A stretch of DNA of 64,000 nt from contig PAAY01000013.1 in NCBI GenBank assembly GCA_002698985.1, forward strand, positions 1 to 64,000. The letters are read 5' to 3'. The notes beneath the pieces were generated by a model, which saw only the letters and a list, made by a program, of their open reading frames with translations, made no database searches and had not been told where the DNA came from. This document shows positions 49,451-56,660 of this stretch, piece after piece. Numbering within the stretch: the stretch's first letter is position 1; each line of letters begins with the position of its first letter. The translations under genes and the position numbers were made by a program. Origin of the DNA: Saprospirales bacterium. GTDB taxonomy: Bacteria; Bacteroidota; Bacteroidia; Chitinophagales; Saprospiraceae.

Positions 49451-50569
49451 ATGGCTGATCACCTGGAAAAATGGCGTATGATCCTTGGCCGCAAGGCCGA
49501 TCCCGAAAGCGAGATCACGCTGGGGGAGCAACTGCGTGGCATGGATGCCACCCTGGAAGCGCTGTACGACAGCGAGCGGAAAGGGGGGCTGGGCAGTTCT
49601 TCACCCAACGTCAACCGCTGGCTGGGCGATATCCGGAAGTATTTTCCACGGTCGGTGGTGCAGCTGATCCAAAAGGATGCTCTGGAGCGCCTCGATCTGA
49701 AGCAAATGCTGATGGAGCCGGAGTTGCTCTCCATGATGGAGCCGGATGTCTCTTTGGTTGCCACCCTCATTTCGCTGAGCAAGGTGATGCCGGAAAAGAC
49801 CAGGGATACCGCCAGACAGCTTGTGCAACAAGTGGTGGAAGACTTGCGACGCCGCCTCGAGAATCCGCTCAAGCAGGCCGTCAGGGGCAGCCTGAACAGG
49901 GCCGACCGCAACCGCCGCCCCAAATTGCGTGAGATAGACTGGCACCGTACCATCAGGGCCAATCTGAAGCATTACCAGCCCAGCCTTCACACCATCATTC
50001 CGGAACAAATGCACGGCCATGGCCGCCGGCAACAGTCTCTGCGCAATGTCATCCTGCTGGTGGACCAGAGCGGCTCCATGGCTAACTCGGTGGTGTATGC
50101 CGGAATTTTCGGGGCCATACTGGCTTCACTTCCTTCGGTAAAAACCCATTTCGTCGCTTTTGATACCAGCGTGGCAGACCTTACCGCACAACTCCACGAC
50201 CCCGTAGATATGCTGTTTGGCGTGCAGCTCGGTGGCGGCACCGATATCAACGCTGCCCTGGCCTATGCCGAAAAACTGGTTTCAGCTCCTGCCAAAACCA
50301 TCCTCGTCCTGATCAGCGACTTGTTCGAAGGAGGAAACAAAAACGAAATGTTGCGAAGAGTGGCCCAACTGAAAGAGAGTGGCGTTCAGTTCATTTCCCT
50401 GCTGGCCCTCGATGATGGAGGAGCACCGGCCTACGACCACCAGCTGGCAGCCCAATTGGCAGGCATGGACGTTCCCGCATTTGCCTGTACACCCGACAAG
50501 TTTCCGGACCTCATGGAAGCCGCCATCAAACGCCAGAGCTTCAGCCGTTTTATCAGTCGATATGGTTGA
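49451..50569 (+). CDS. VWA domain protein with MIDAS motif
   Basis: 372-aa cytoplasmic protein. The first ~190 residues are helical and charged (GEQLRGMDATLEALYDSERKGGLGSSSPNVNRWLGDIRKYFP...). A von Willebrand factor A domain follows (about 195-360) with an intact metal-ion site: DQSGS (205-209), GGGTD and ISDLFEGG. Such VWA proteins pair with MoxR-type AAA+ ATPases as chaperone-like remodelling complexes, often with SWIM-finger and other proteins; here no ATPase gene is adjacent, so the partner is elsewhere or off-window. The ATG at 49451 sits right behind a TATCTTTG promoter box. Confidence 0.85.
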   Translation: MADHLEKWRMILGRKADPESEITLGEQLRGMDATLEALYDSERKGGLGSSSPNVNRWLGDIRKYFPRSVVQLIQKDALERLDLKQMLMEPELLSMMEPDVSLVATLISLSKVMPEKTRDTARQLVQQVVEDLRRRLENPLKQAVRGSLNRADRNRRPKLREIDWHRTIRANLKHYQPSLHTIIPEQMHGHGRRQQSLRNVILLVDQSGSMANSVVYAGIFGAILASLPSVKTHFVAFDTSVADLTAQLHDPVDMLFGVQLGGGTDINAALAYAEKLVSAPAKTILVLISDLFEGGNKNEMLRRVAQLKESGVQFISLLALDDGGAPAYDHQLAAQLAGMDVPAFACTPDKFPDLMEAAIKRQSFSRFISRYG

Positions 50570-51133
50570 GGGGCTCCACAATTCCGCCTTTCTGGTTTTG
50601 AGGATACTGCGTAAGCTATCTGATTTTGAAATTGCTGTTTGCTAAAAGTCAATTCACTCCATCAAACATCTTGAAACCCCTTGCTTCAGCGAGGGGTTGC
50701 CGAAAAGACCCCTCACAGCATCAACCATCTTTACAAAACATCAGCATCAACATTTCAAGCTGCAATGGTGATTGGTCGTTTCTGATGTGATGTTCTGAAT
50801 AGAAGTTTGATGTGGGTTGGGGGACTGGCATTATTCCCGCCGTTGAAACAGCGGGTTACAAGATGGCTGATGTAATCGGGGCTTTTTTTTCAGCCAGGAA
50901 CGACGATTGAAAAATGATTTTTTCACATTCAATGAAGCCGAGTTGCTGAGACACTTTATTGAACACCCTCTCGCCAACTTCTCTGAACTCCTCTCAACCT
51001 CTCTGAACCACTCTCAACGATTGATGGCACTTTCTCTGCAGCTGACTCATGATGACACTCAAAGAAACATTTTAGCAAACCCCAAACCCCAAACTCTAAA
51101 CTCTACACCCTAAACCCTACACCCTACACCCAA
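50570..51133. other. Convergent intergenic region with hairpins and CCCTAAA repeat
   Basis: 564 bp without a supported gene. It contains a 10-bp hairpin AACCCCTTGC-ttca-GCGAGGGGTT (50675-50698), a second hairpin CCCGCCGTT-ga-AACAGCGGG (50836-50855, one mismatch) followed 30 bp later by a run of eight T (50883-50890), and a CCCCAAA/CCCTAAA/CCCTACA tract (about 51079-51131) against the stop codon of the lipoprotein gene. Confidence 0.6.
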
Positions 51134-52072
51134 TCAAAAGATCGTCTTGGGCAGGCGGAGGCTGTCGCGCAAATACAGGTCGTCGTTGTCGTGTTGCGTC
51201 CAATAGGGAGCTTTGATGGATTGCAGCAGGGTTCCTTTTGAAGAAAGCTTTCCTTCGTCCTGCTCTTCCCAGGCAAGGATATGGTAGGGGAACTGCGGCT
51301 CGTAACCGATGATGACGGTCCGGTCGAGGTGCATGTATTCCACGATGAGGCGGTTCATGGCTTCGGACTGTTCCAGGCGGATGCGGGCGCGGCGTGGTCT
51401 TATGGACTCGTGTTTCAGCCGGCTGAACAAAGTGCTGGGCACCAGGTCCATTTCTCCGGGTTGAATACTTTGGGGGTTTATTCGGATGCGGTTCCACAAT
51501 TCGTCTTCCAGCAGGTCTCCGCCGGTTGAGAAATCCTTATCGCCTTCCGATTCGAAATAGGACCTGAGTTGCACTTTGTAATCATTGCCTTTGAGGTTCA
51601 TCTGAACGAATGACTGGCCGCACCAGTCCTGCGATGTCGTCGTTGTTTTCAGGCTGTGGGGGTAGTTTTCCAGATCAACCGGCGTAAAGGCCGAGAGCAT
51701 CATGGAGTAATCGTAAATGCCCGTGACAAAGCGCTTTACGAAATTGAGCTTCATCACCGATACCTTGTCCTTCCAGTCTTTTTCCGGGTTGTCCAGTTTT
51801 ACATGCTTTGATTTTGAGAAATCTTCGGTAACGAAAACCATGACGGCTTTGCCTTCTCGCATTTCCCCGTAGCGGGATTGTTCTACCTGGTAAGTATTCA
51901 GTTCTGCCTGGCCAGCGTACCAGTAGTCCGCAAATCTCGATTTACCGTCCTTTGAAGAAACCAGCACTTTTTGACTATCTTCCTGGGCGATTTGCTGACA
52001 TCCAAAAACGTTGAAAAGCAGTGAGCCGGCCAACAGAGAGGTAAGAATGGGTGTAGCTTTCAGGCGGTTCAT
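51134..52072 (-). CDS. Lipoprotein of unknown function
   Basis: 312-aa lipoprotein with signal MNRLKATPILTSLLAGSLLF and lipobox VFGC (Cys near 25). Mature sequence shows ADYWYAGQAELNTYQVEQSRYGEMREGKAVMVFVTEDFS, then MKLNFVKRFVTGIYDYSMMLSAFTPVD, TTTTSQDWCGQSFVQMNL and ELWNRIRINPQSIQPGEMDLVPS. This pattern matches a Bacteroidota lipoprotein family often mislabelled 'septum formation inhibitor Maf'; it has no Maf pyrophosphatase motifs. Role unknown. Its downstream edge is a CCCTAAA/CCCTACA repeat. Confidence 0.75.
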   Translation of the reverse strand: MNRLKATPILTSLLAGSLLFNVFGCQQIAQEDSQKVLVSSKDGKSRFADYWYAGQAELNTYQVEQSRYGEMREGKAVMVFVTEDFSKSKHVKLDNPEKDWKDKVSVMKLNFVKRFVTGIYDYSMMLSAFTPVDLENYPHSLKTTTTSQDWCGQSFVQMNLKGNDYKVQLRSYFESEGDKDFSTGGDLLEDELWNRIRINPQSIQPGEMDLVPSTLFSRLKHESIRPRRARIRLEQSEAMNRLIVEYMHLDRTVIIGYEPQFPYHILAWEEQDEGKLSSKGTLLQSIKAPYWTQHDNDDLYLRDSLRLPKTIF

Positions 52073-52411
52073 TTCAATCAGGTTTCAATAGTGTTTCTAA
52101 AGGCTGCTGAATATGACGCAAAAAGAACAGCTAAGCTCCCCGGCTTTGTTCTGAGAATTTCTACTTTTGTGGTGGAATTGTCGGGGACAGATCTTGCGAA
52201 TGGGATTTGGAGCGAGAAAGATAACTACTTTGCAAGAAACGGGCTGATAACTTCACCATTTTAAGGCGACGAAATCCATTTTTACCCACTTTCAGGGGCA
52301 TCAATACCACCTTCGGGTTCTCTTATGAGACAGAGTGACATACTACTGAGTCAGGTTAAAGGTACAGCACAACCGTTGGCCGGCTCTCCCACTCCTTTTT
52401 CATCAAATACC
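52073..52411. other. Divergent intergenic region upstream of prs
   Basis: About 340 bp, counting to the preferred prs start. A TACTTTTG box (52162-52169) fits the TAnnTTTG -7 element on the plus strand. No repeat or hairpin stands out. An in-frame ATG at 52325 would extend Prs by 29 residues into this region. Confidence 0.4.
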
Positions 52412-53344
52412 ATGGTCGAAGTCAAACTCTTTTCCGGAACAAGTTCTCTGTACCTTTCAGAGAAAATCGCTGATTATTATGGTCAGCCTTTGGGCGATGT
52501 AAAGCTTAACCGCTTCAGCGATGGCGAAATGCAGCTAGTGATCAACGAATCGGTGAGGGGGGCCTTTGTTTTCCTCATCCAGTCAACTTTCTCTCCTGCG
52601 GAAAATTTCATGGAGCTGCTGCTCATGATCGATGCGGCCAAACGGGCTTCCTCGGGTTACATCACCGCTGTGATGCCATATTTCGGCTATGCCCGACAGG
52701 ACAGGAAGGACAAGCCCCGCGTACCCATTTCAGCCAAACTGGTTGCAGACCTGCTGCAGGCCGCCGGCGCCAACAGGGTAATGACCATGGATTTCCACGC
52801 AGATCAAATCCAGGGCTTTTTCGATATCCCCGTTGACCACCTGAAAAGTGAAGCCATCTACATTCCTTTCCTGGAACAACAGAAATTGGACAATGTCATT
52901 TTCGCATCGCCGGATGTGGGAGGTGTGAAGCGGGCGAGGACCTATGCCAAGTACTTCGGCCGCGATCTCGTCATTTGTGACAAGTACCGCAAGAAAGCCA
53001 ATGAGGTGGCAGGGATGACTGTCATCGGTGATGTGTCCGGAGCAGATGTCATCCTGGTTGACGACCTCGTTGATACCGCCGGAACACTCTGCCGCGCTGC
53101 CGACATCATTCTGAAGAAAGGGGCCAAAAGTGTAAAAGCCATCTGTACCCACCCCGTTCTCAGTGGCAAAGCTTATGAAAACATCGAGTCCTCCTCACTG
53201 GAGGAATTGATCGTATGCGATACCATTCCGTTGCGAAAAACTTCCAAAAAGATCAAGGTGCTTTCAACGGCCAAATTGTTTGCACGTGCCATCAGGAACA
53301 CGCACGAGCACCGTTCCATTTCCGCCTTGTTTATCGAAGGCTAA
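52412..53344 (+). CDS. prs: Ribose-phosphate pyrophosphokinase
   Basis: Makes PRPP from ribose-5-phosphate and ATP for nucleotide, His, Trp and NAD synthesis. From the ATG at 52412 the protein is 310 aa, the usual length, beginning VEVKLFSGTSSLYLSEKIAD; an upstream ATG at 52325 would add 29 untypical residues. Key motifs: RFSDGEMQLVINESVRG, YFGYARQDRK (ATP loop), TMDFHADQIQGFFDIPVDHL, and the PRPP loop VILVDDLVDTAGTL. A strong terminator lies 25 bp downstream. Confidence 0.97.
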   Translation: MVEVKLFSGTSSLYLSEKIADYYGQPLGDVKLNRFSDGEMQLVINESVRGAFVFLIQSTFSPAENFMELLLMIDAAKRASSGYITAVMPYFGYARQDRKDKPRVPISAKLVADLLQAAGANRVMTMDFHADQIQGFFDIPVDHLKSEAIYIPFLEQQKLDNVIFASPDVGGVKRARTYAKYFGRDLVICDKYRKKANEVAGMTVIGDVSGADVILVDDLVDTAGTLCRAADIILKKGAKSVKAICTHPVLSGKAYENIESSSLEELIVCDTIPLRKTSKKIKVLSTAKLFARAIRNTHEHRSISALFIEG

Positions 53345-53369
53345 GCTGGATTGACCAGAAGCCAAATGT

Positions 53370-53406
53370 AAAGGGCTGAAACCTGATTTGCTGGTTTCAG
53401 CCCTTT
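53370..53406 (+). terminator. Terminator after prs
   Basis: AAAGGGCTGAAACC (53370-53383) pairs perfectly with GGTTTCAGCCCTTT (53393-53406), 14 bp with a 9-nt loop. The stem itself ends in TTT. Confidence 0.9.
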
Positions 53407-53506
53407 GTGCGCAGATTGTTAAGCGATTCTCATTTTGCAAACATTCGCAATGTATAATCAGTGCACCTATTCAGCATCTGGAAATGTTGAAAATGAAAAT
53501 GCCTTG

Positions 53507-53824
53507 TTAAGCATCTTCCGATTTCTGCAAAAAGGTATCAATGGCTCCAACTGCCTGGTTGAGTTTGTCGTAGTTGATCTTGTAATAGATGTACTTTCCT
53601 TCGCGGTGGGTCTCTACAAGGTCAACAGAGCGCAGTATTCTAAGGTGCTGGGAGGTAATGGATTGTTCGAGCTTGAGGGTGTTGTAGATTTTGTTGACGT
53701 TGATCATCGAGTTCTGATCTATAAACCCGAGAATTCTCATCCGGAGCGGGTGAGCCAGTGCCCTTAGTAGCTCAGCAGACGCTTGCAGCTTATCGCTGTC
53801 AATCGATAACTTAGCCTTTCTCAT
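53507..53824 (-). CDS. ArsR-type winged-helix regulator, paralogue 1
   Basis: 105-aa DNA-binding protein from the ATG at 53824. Helix-turn-helix core: LRALAHPLRMRILGFIDQNSMINVNKIYNTLKLEQSITSQHLRILRSVDLVETHREGKYIYYKI. The metal-binding ELCVCDL motif of ArsR/SmtB sensors is replaced by VNKIYNTL and there is no Cys at all, so it does not sense metals through the classical site. It is clearly paralogous to the next gene upstream (54120-54458). Preceded by a promoter-like TTTG-N19-CATATTTG. Targets unknown. Confidence 0.9.
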   Translation of the reverse strand: MRKAKLSIDSDKLQASAELLRALAHPLRMRILGFIDQNSMINVNKIYNTLKLEQSITSQHLRILRSVDLVETHREGKYIYYKINYDKLNQAVGAIDTFLQKSEDA

Positions 53825-53862
53825 AGAAGTTGTTTTAATAGAAGTTTGCAAAATGGGTTGAG

Positions 53863-53893
53863 CAAATATGCGGCAATTATTTATTTTTTCAAA
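53863..53893 (-). promoter_or_regulatory. Promoter of ArsR-type paralogue 1
   Basis: On the minus strand TTTG (53893-53890), a 19-bp spacer and CATATTTG (53870-53863) match TTTG-N19-TAnnTTTG with one mismatch. It would give a leader of roughly 30 nt. Confidence 0.55.
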
Positions 53894-53958
53894 AACAGTA
53901 TAAAAAAATGCCGCAAACCCACTGATTTGCAGCATCTTTTGAATTGTTTACACTAATT

Positions 53959-53988
53959 AGCCCGAACTGCCGGGGGGCGGTTCGGGCT
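53959..53988 (-). terminator. Terminator of ArsR-type paralogue 2
   Basis: AGCCCGAACTGCC (53959-53971) pairs with GGCGGTTCGGGCT (53976-53988), 13 bp with one wobble and a 4-nt loop, between the two ArsR-type genes. Confidence 0.75.
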
Positions 53989-54119
53989 TACTCTTTCAGT
54001 GCCTGCTTTCAATGTTTTGTGTAGCTTTTTGAATCACAGGATTATTTCTCGAAATGTGTGTAAAGCCGTTATCCAATAAATGCCGCTTCTGGTTTGCTTC
54101 TCAAAGAGGGTAGCCTGTG

Positions 54120-54458
54120 TCAGGCAGCCAACTCTTCAATCAAGCCGGAGATCTGCTCGAGGCGATCTTTGTTGAGGGAGTAGTAGATGTACTTTCCCTG
54201 CCGCTGTGTGACTACCACTCCGGCTCTGCGCAGAATGGCGAGGTGTTGTGAAGCAACAGATTGCTCAAGGCGGAGTTTCACGTAGATGTCGGTCACGGTC
54301 ATGCTGCCGTTTTCCTCCAACAAGTTGATCATCCGCTGCCGCAATTTGTGGTTGATGGCCCTCAGGACCAACACCGCTTTGCGTAACTCAGAGTAATCGA
54401 GTTGAATCTCTTGCTTTCCCTTCTTCAACACGATTGTCTCGTTCTTTTGCTTTCTCAT
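54120..54458 (-). CDS. ArsR-type winged-helix regulator, paralogue 2
   Basis: 112-aa regulator. HTH core: LRAINHKLRQRMINLLEENGSMTVTDIYVKLRLEQSVASQHLAILRRAGVVVTQRQGKYIYYSL. The LEQS(V/I)(A/T)SQHL-ILR and GKYIYY elements are shared with paralogue 1. No Cys is present and the usual metal motif reads VTDIYVKL, so the signal is unknown. It has its own terminator, so the two paralogues are separately transcribed in tandem. Both are flanked by prs and tsaB, with no obvious target gene between them. Confidence 0.9.
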   Translation of the reverse strand: MRKQKNETIVLKKGKQEIQLDYSELRKAVLVLRAINHKLRQRMINLLEENGSMTVTDIYVKLRLEQSVASQHLAILRRAGVVVTQRQGKYIYYSLNKDRLEQISGLIEELAA

Positions 54459-54705
54459 ACTTATGTTTTTAGACTGTGGTTAAAAAATTGCTTTCATTGA
54501 ACATGAAACTCGCCGTTAGTAGTCCCTTACAAATTAGCGAAATTTCGATACATGGTTAACCAAGAACTATACCAATCGGTAAAATAAGTTCTTTCCCTTA
54601 TGCCTAACCAGACTGAGTTCAAGGCGAAAATAGAAATAGGTTTTCAAAATAAAAAAAAAGCTGAAAGTATTGGAAAGTTTAATATGAAAAGCGCTTAATC
54701 TGTAG

Positions 54706-55401
54706 TCAAAAAGCCCGTTTTCGGGGAGTTGTGATGTTGGGCGGTTTGAGGTAGAAAGGGGCAAAGTAGGCCAGGTCTTCAAACTGTTGGTTCTGGTACT
54801 TCAAAAAAGTCAGCTCCACCAGGTGCCGGGCTGAGGTTTGGAGGTCGGCAAAACGGGCCTTGGGGTGGGAGCGCAATTGTTGTGCCTTCTGTGCACCGTT
54901 GCCGGTGAAGACCAGCGTTTTACCTTCGGAAAAATACTTGCTGAACGCATCTTCCGTCAACACCAGGTTTCCGGCCTCCGTCAGAGCACTGTTGGTATCG
55001 TCAAAAATCCGGTAGTACACCTCCATTCTGCGCGCATCGATCATGGGGATGTACAAGGCCCCATCGATGGGCATCGCCCGTTGCGCAGCGAGGGCCAAAG
55101 CCTGTAAAGTGTCGATGCCGATGAGCGGAATGTCCAACGCATAACAGATGCCTTTGGCTACGGAAGTGCCCACCCGGAGTGATGAGTAAGAACCGGGGCC
55201 ACTGCTGACAGCCACCGCTTTGAGTTCCTCCAGCGTTTTGCCTGCTTTGCCGAGGCATTCCTGTACGAAAAGGGTGAGGTTTCTTGAATGGTCGTTGTGG
55301 TGTTGAAACTGCTCTTCTCTCCATGCCAGGACTTGCCCGGCTTCCGCAAGGGCGACGGAGCAGACATCGGTAGCTGTTTCTATGTGGAGGATGCAGGCCA
55401 T
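54706..55401 (-). CDS. tsaB: tRNA threonylcarbamoyladenosine biosynthesis protein TsaB
   Basis: 231-aa ASKHA-fold protein that partners TsaD and TsaE in adding t6A37 to tRNAs reading ANN codons. Opening strand ILHIETATDVCSVALAEAGQVLAW, then SSGPGSYSSLRVGTSVAKGICYALDIPLIGIDTLQALA (about 67-104) are the TsaB hallmarks; the chain lacks the TsaD metal-binding motif HxxxH. Normal length. Divergent from prfA with 186 bp between the start codons containing a good promoter for the latter. Confidence 0.94.
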   Translation of the reverse strand: MACILHIETATDVCSVALAEAGQVLAWREEQFQHHNDHSRNLTLFVQECLGKAGKTLEELKAVAVSSGPGSYSSLRVGTSVAKGICYALDIPLIGIDTLQALALAAQRAMPIDGALYIPMIDARRMEVYYRIFDDTNSALTEAGNLVLTEDAFSKYFSEGKTLVFTGNGAQKAQQLRSHPKARFADLQTSARHLVELTFLKYQNQQFEDLAYFAPFYLKPPNITTPRKRAF

Positions 55402-55431
55402 CTGTTTCTGAAATCAGCTGCGAAAGTAAAG

Positions 55432-55463
55432 TTTGTAAACCGAATGCGGGGGCCTTACCTTTG
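55432..55463 (+). promoter_or_regulatory. Promoter of prfA
   Basis: TTTG (55432-55435), a 20-bp spacer and TACCTTTG (55456-55463) match the Bacteroidota consensus TTTG-N19/20-TAnnTTTG without mismatch. The leader to the prfA ATG would be about 115 nt. Confidence 0.75.
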
Positions 55464-55587
55464 CGGCCTGAAATTTATAGCCATGCATATTCTTCCGGTA
55501 CATCTTAATTACTAGCCTTTCATCAACTGTCCCTGTTGAGCCCTACCGGAGTGTTTCCACCTTCATTTTCAAAGAATTGCCGCAACC

Positions 55588-56655
55588 ATGATCGATAAGT
55601 TAGAAGCCATACATAACAACTTTTTGACGCTCGAAGAGCAACTGTCAGACCCTTCCATCATTTCCGATCAGTCCAGGTATGCCAAACTCAATAAAGAGTA
55701 CGCCAAGCTGAAAGAAATCGTGGATGCCTACCTGGAGTACAAAACAGTGCTCGAAAACCTCGAGCAGGCCCGTGAACTGGCTGCCGAAAAGGATCCGGAG
55801 ATCCGTGAAATGGCAAAGGCCGAATTGGAGGAACTGGAAGCGCAAAAGGAAGCCTTGGAAGAGAAGCTCAAGGTGCTGCTCACCCCCAAAGACCCCGAAG
55901 ATGAAAAGGATGTTATCTTCGAAATCAGGGCAGGCACCGGGGGTGACGAGGCAAGCCTGTTTGCTGGTGACCTGTATAGAATGTACAGCCGCTATTTTGA
56001 GAAGCAGGGCTGGAGCGTGGAAATCCTTTCAGAAAACCCCGGCACCGTTGGAGGCTTCAAAGAGATAACCATGGAAGTGACCGGTACCGATGTTTACGGC
56101 AAGCTGAAATACGAATCGGGTGTGCACCGGGTGCAACGTGTTCCGGAGACCGAATCAAAAGGCCGGGTGCACACCTCTGCCGCCACCGTGGCCGTGATGC
56201 CCAAGATGGAAATGGAGGATGTGAACATCAAGCGCTCCGATCTGAAAATCGACACCTTCCGTTCCAGCGGGGCCGGTGGCCAGCATGTGAACAAGACCGA
56301 ATCGGGGGTGCGGCTCACCCACCTACCCACGGGGGTGGTGGTGGAATGCACGGAAGGGCGCTCACAGCACTCCAACAAGGAAATAGCCGAACAGCGCCTT
56401 TACCAGAAGGTGTATGAAATGCAGAAAAACAAAATGGAGACGGCTGTGGCCGCCCAGCGGAAATCACTCGTTGGCTCCGGCGACCGCTCTGAAAAGATCA
56501 GGACCTACAACTTCCCGCAGAACCGCATTACCGACCACCGCATTGACCTCACGCTCTACAACCTGGACCAGGTATTGGAAGGAGACCTCGATAAAATCAT
56601 CGAGGCGCTGACCATTGCGGAAAATGCAGAAAAAATGAAGGCGGAATCCGCCTGA
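55588..56655 (+). CDS. prfA: Peptide chain release factor 1
   Basis: 355-aa RF1 for UAA/UAG stop codons. The GGQ catalytic motif is at 230-232 (SSGAGGQHVNKTESGVRLTH). The codon-reading tripeptide region reads RVPETESKGRVHTSA: Pro-Glu-Thr, an allowed P-x-T form, marking RF1 rather than RF2 (which has SPF). EIRAGTGGDEASLFAGDLYRMY is also conserved. Ends 5 bp before the stop of the convergent GH57 gene, so there is no room for a terminator between them. Confidence 0.97.
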   Translation: MIDKLEAIHNNFLTLEEQLSDPSIISDQSRYAKLNKEYAKLKEIVDAYLEYKTVLENLEQARELAAEKDPEIREMAKAELEELEAQKEALEEKLKVLLTPKDPEDEKDVIFEIRAGTGGDEASLFAGDLYRMYSRYFEKQGWSVEILSENPGTVGGFKEITMEVTGTDVYGKLKYESGVHRVQRVPETESKGRVHTSAATVAVMPKMEMEDVNIKRSDLKIDTFRSSGAGGQHVNKTESGVRLTHLPTGVVVECTEGRSQHSNKEIAEQRLYQKVYEMQKNKMETAVAAQRKSLVGSGDRSEKIRTYNFPQNRITDHRIDLTLYNLDQVLEGDLDKIIEALTIAENAEKMKAESA

Positions 56656-56660
56656 CCGCT

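Noticed and set aside
50702-50860. Short minus-strand frame (36 codons after an ATG, ending ...FCKDG) in the VWA/lipoprotein gap
   Set aside because: No start signal, no recognised family and it crosses a hairpin; it could be a decayed fragment but cannot be supported.
51134-52072. Maf septum-formation inhibitor annotation
   Set aside because: The protein is a lipoprotein without the Maf nucleotide pyrophosphatase motifs; the name seems to be a propagated label.
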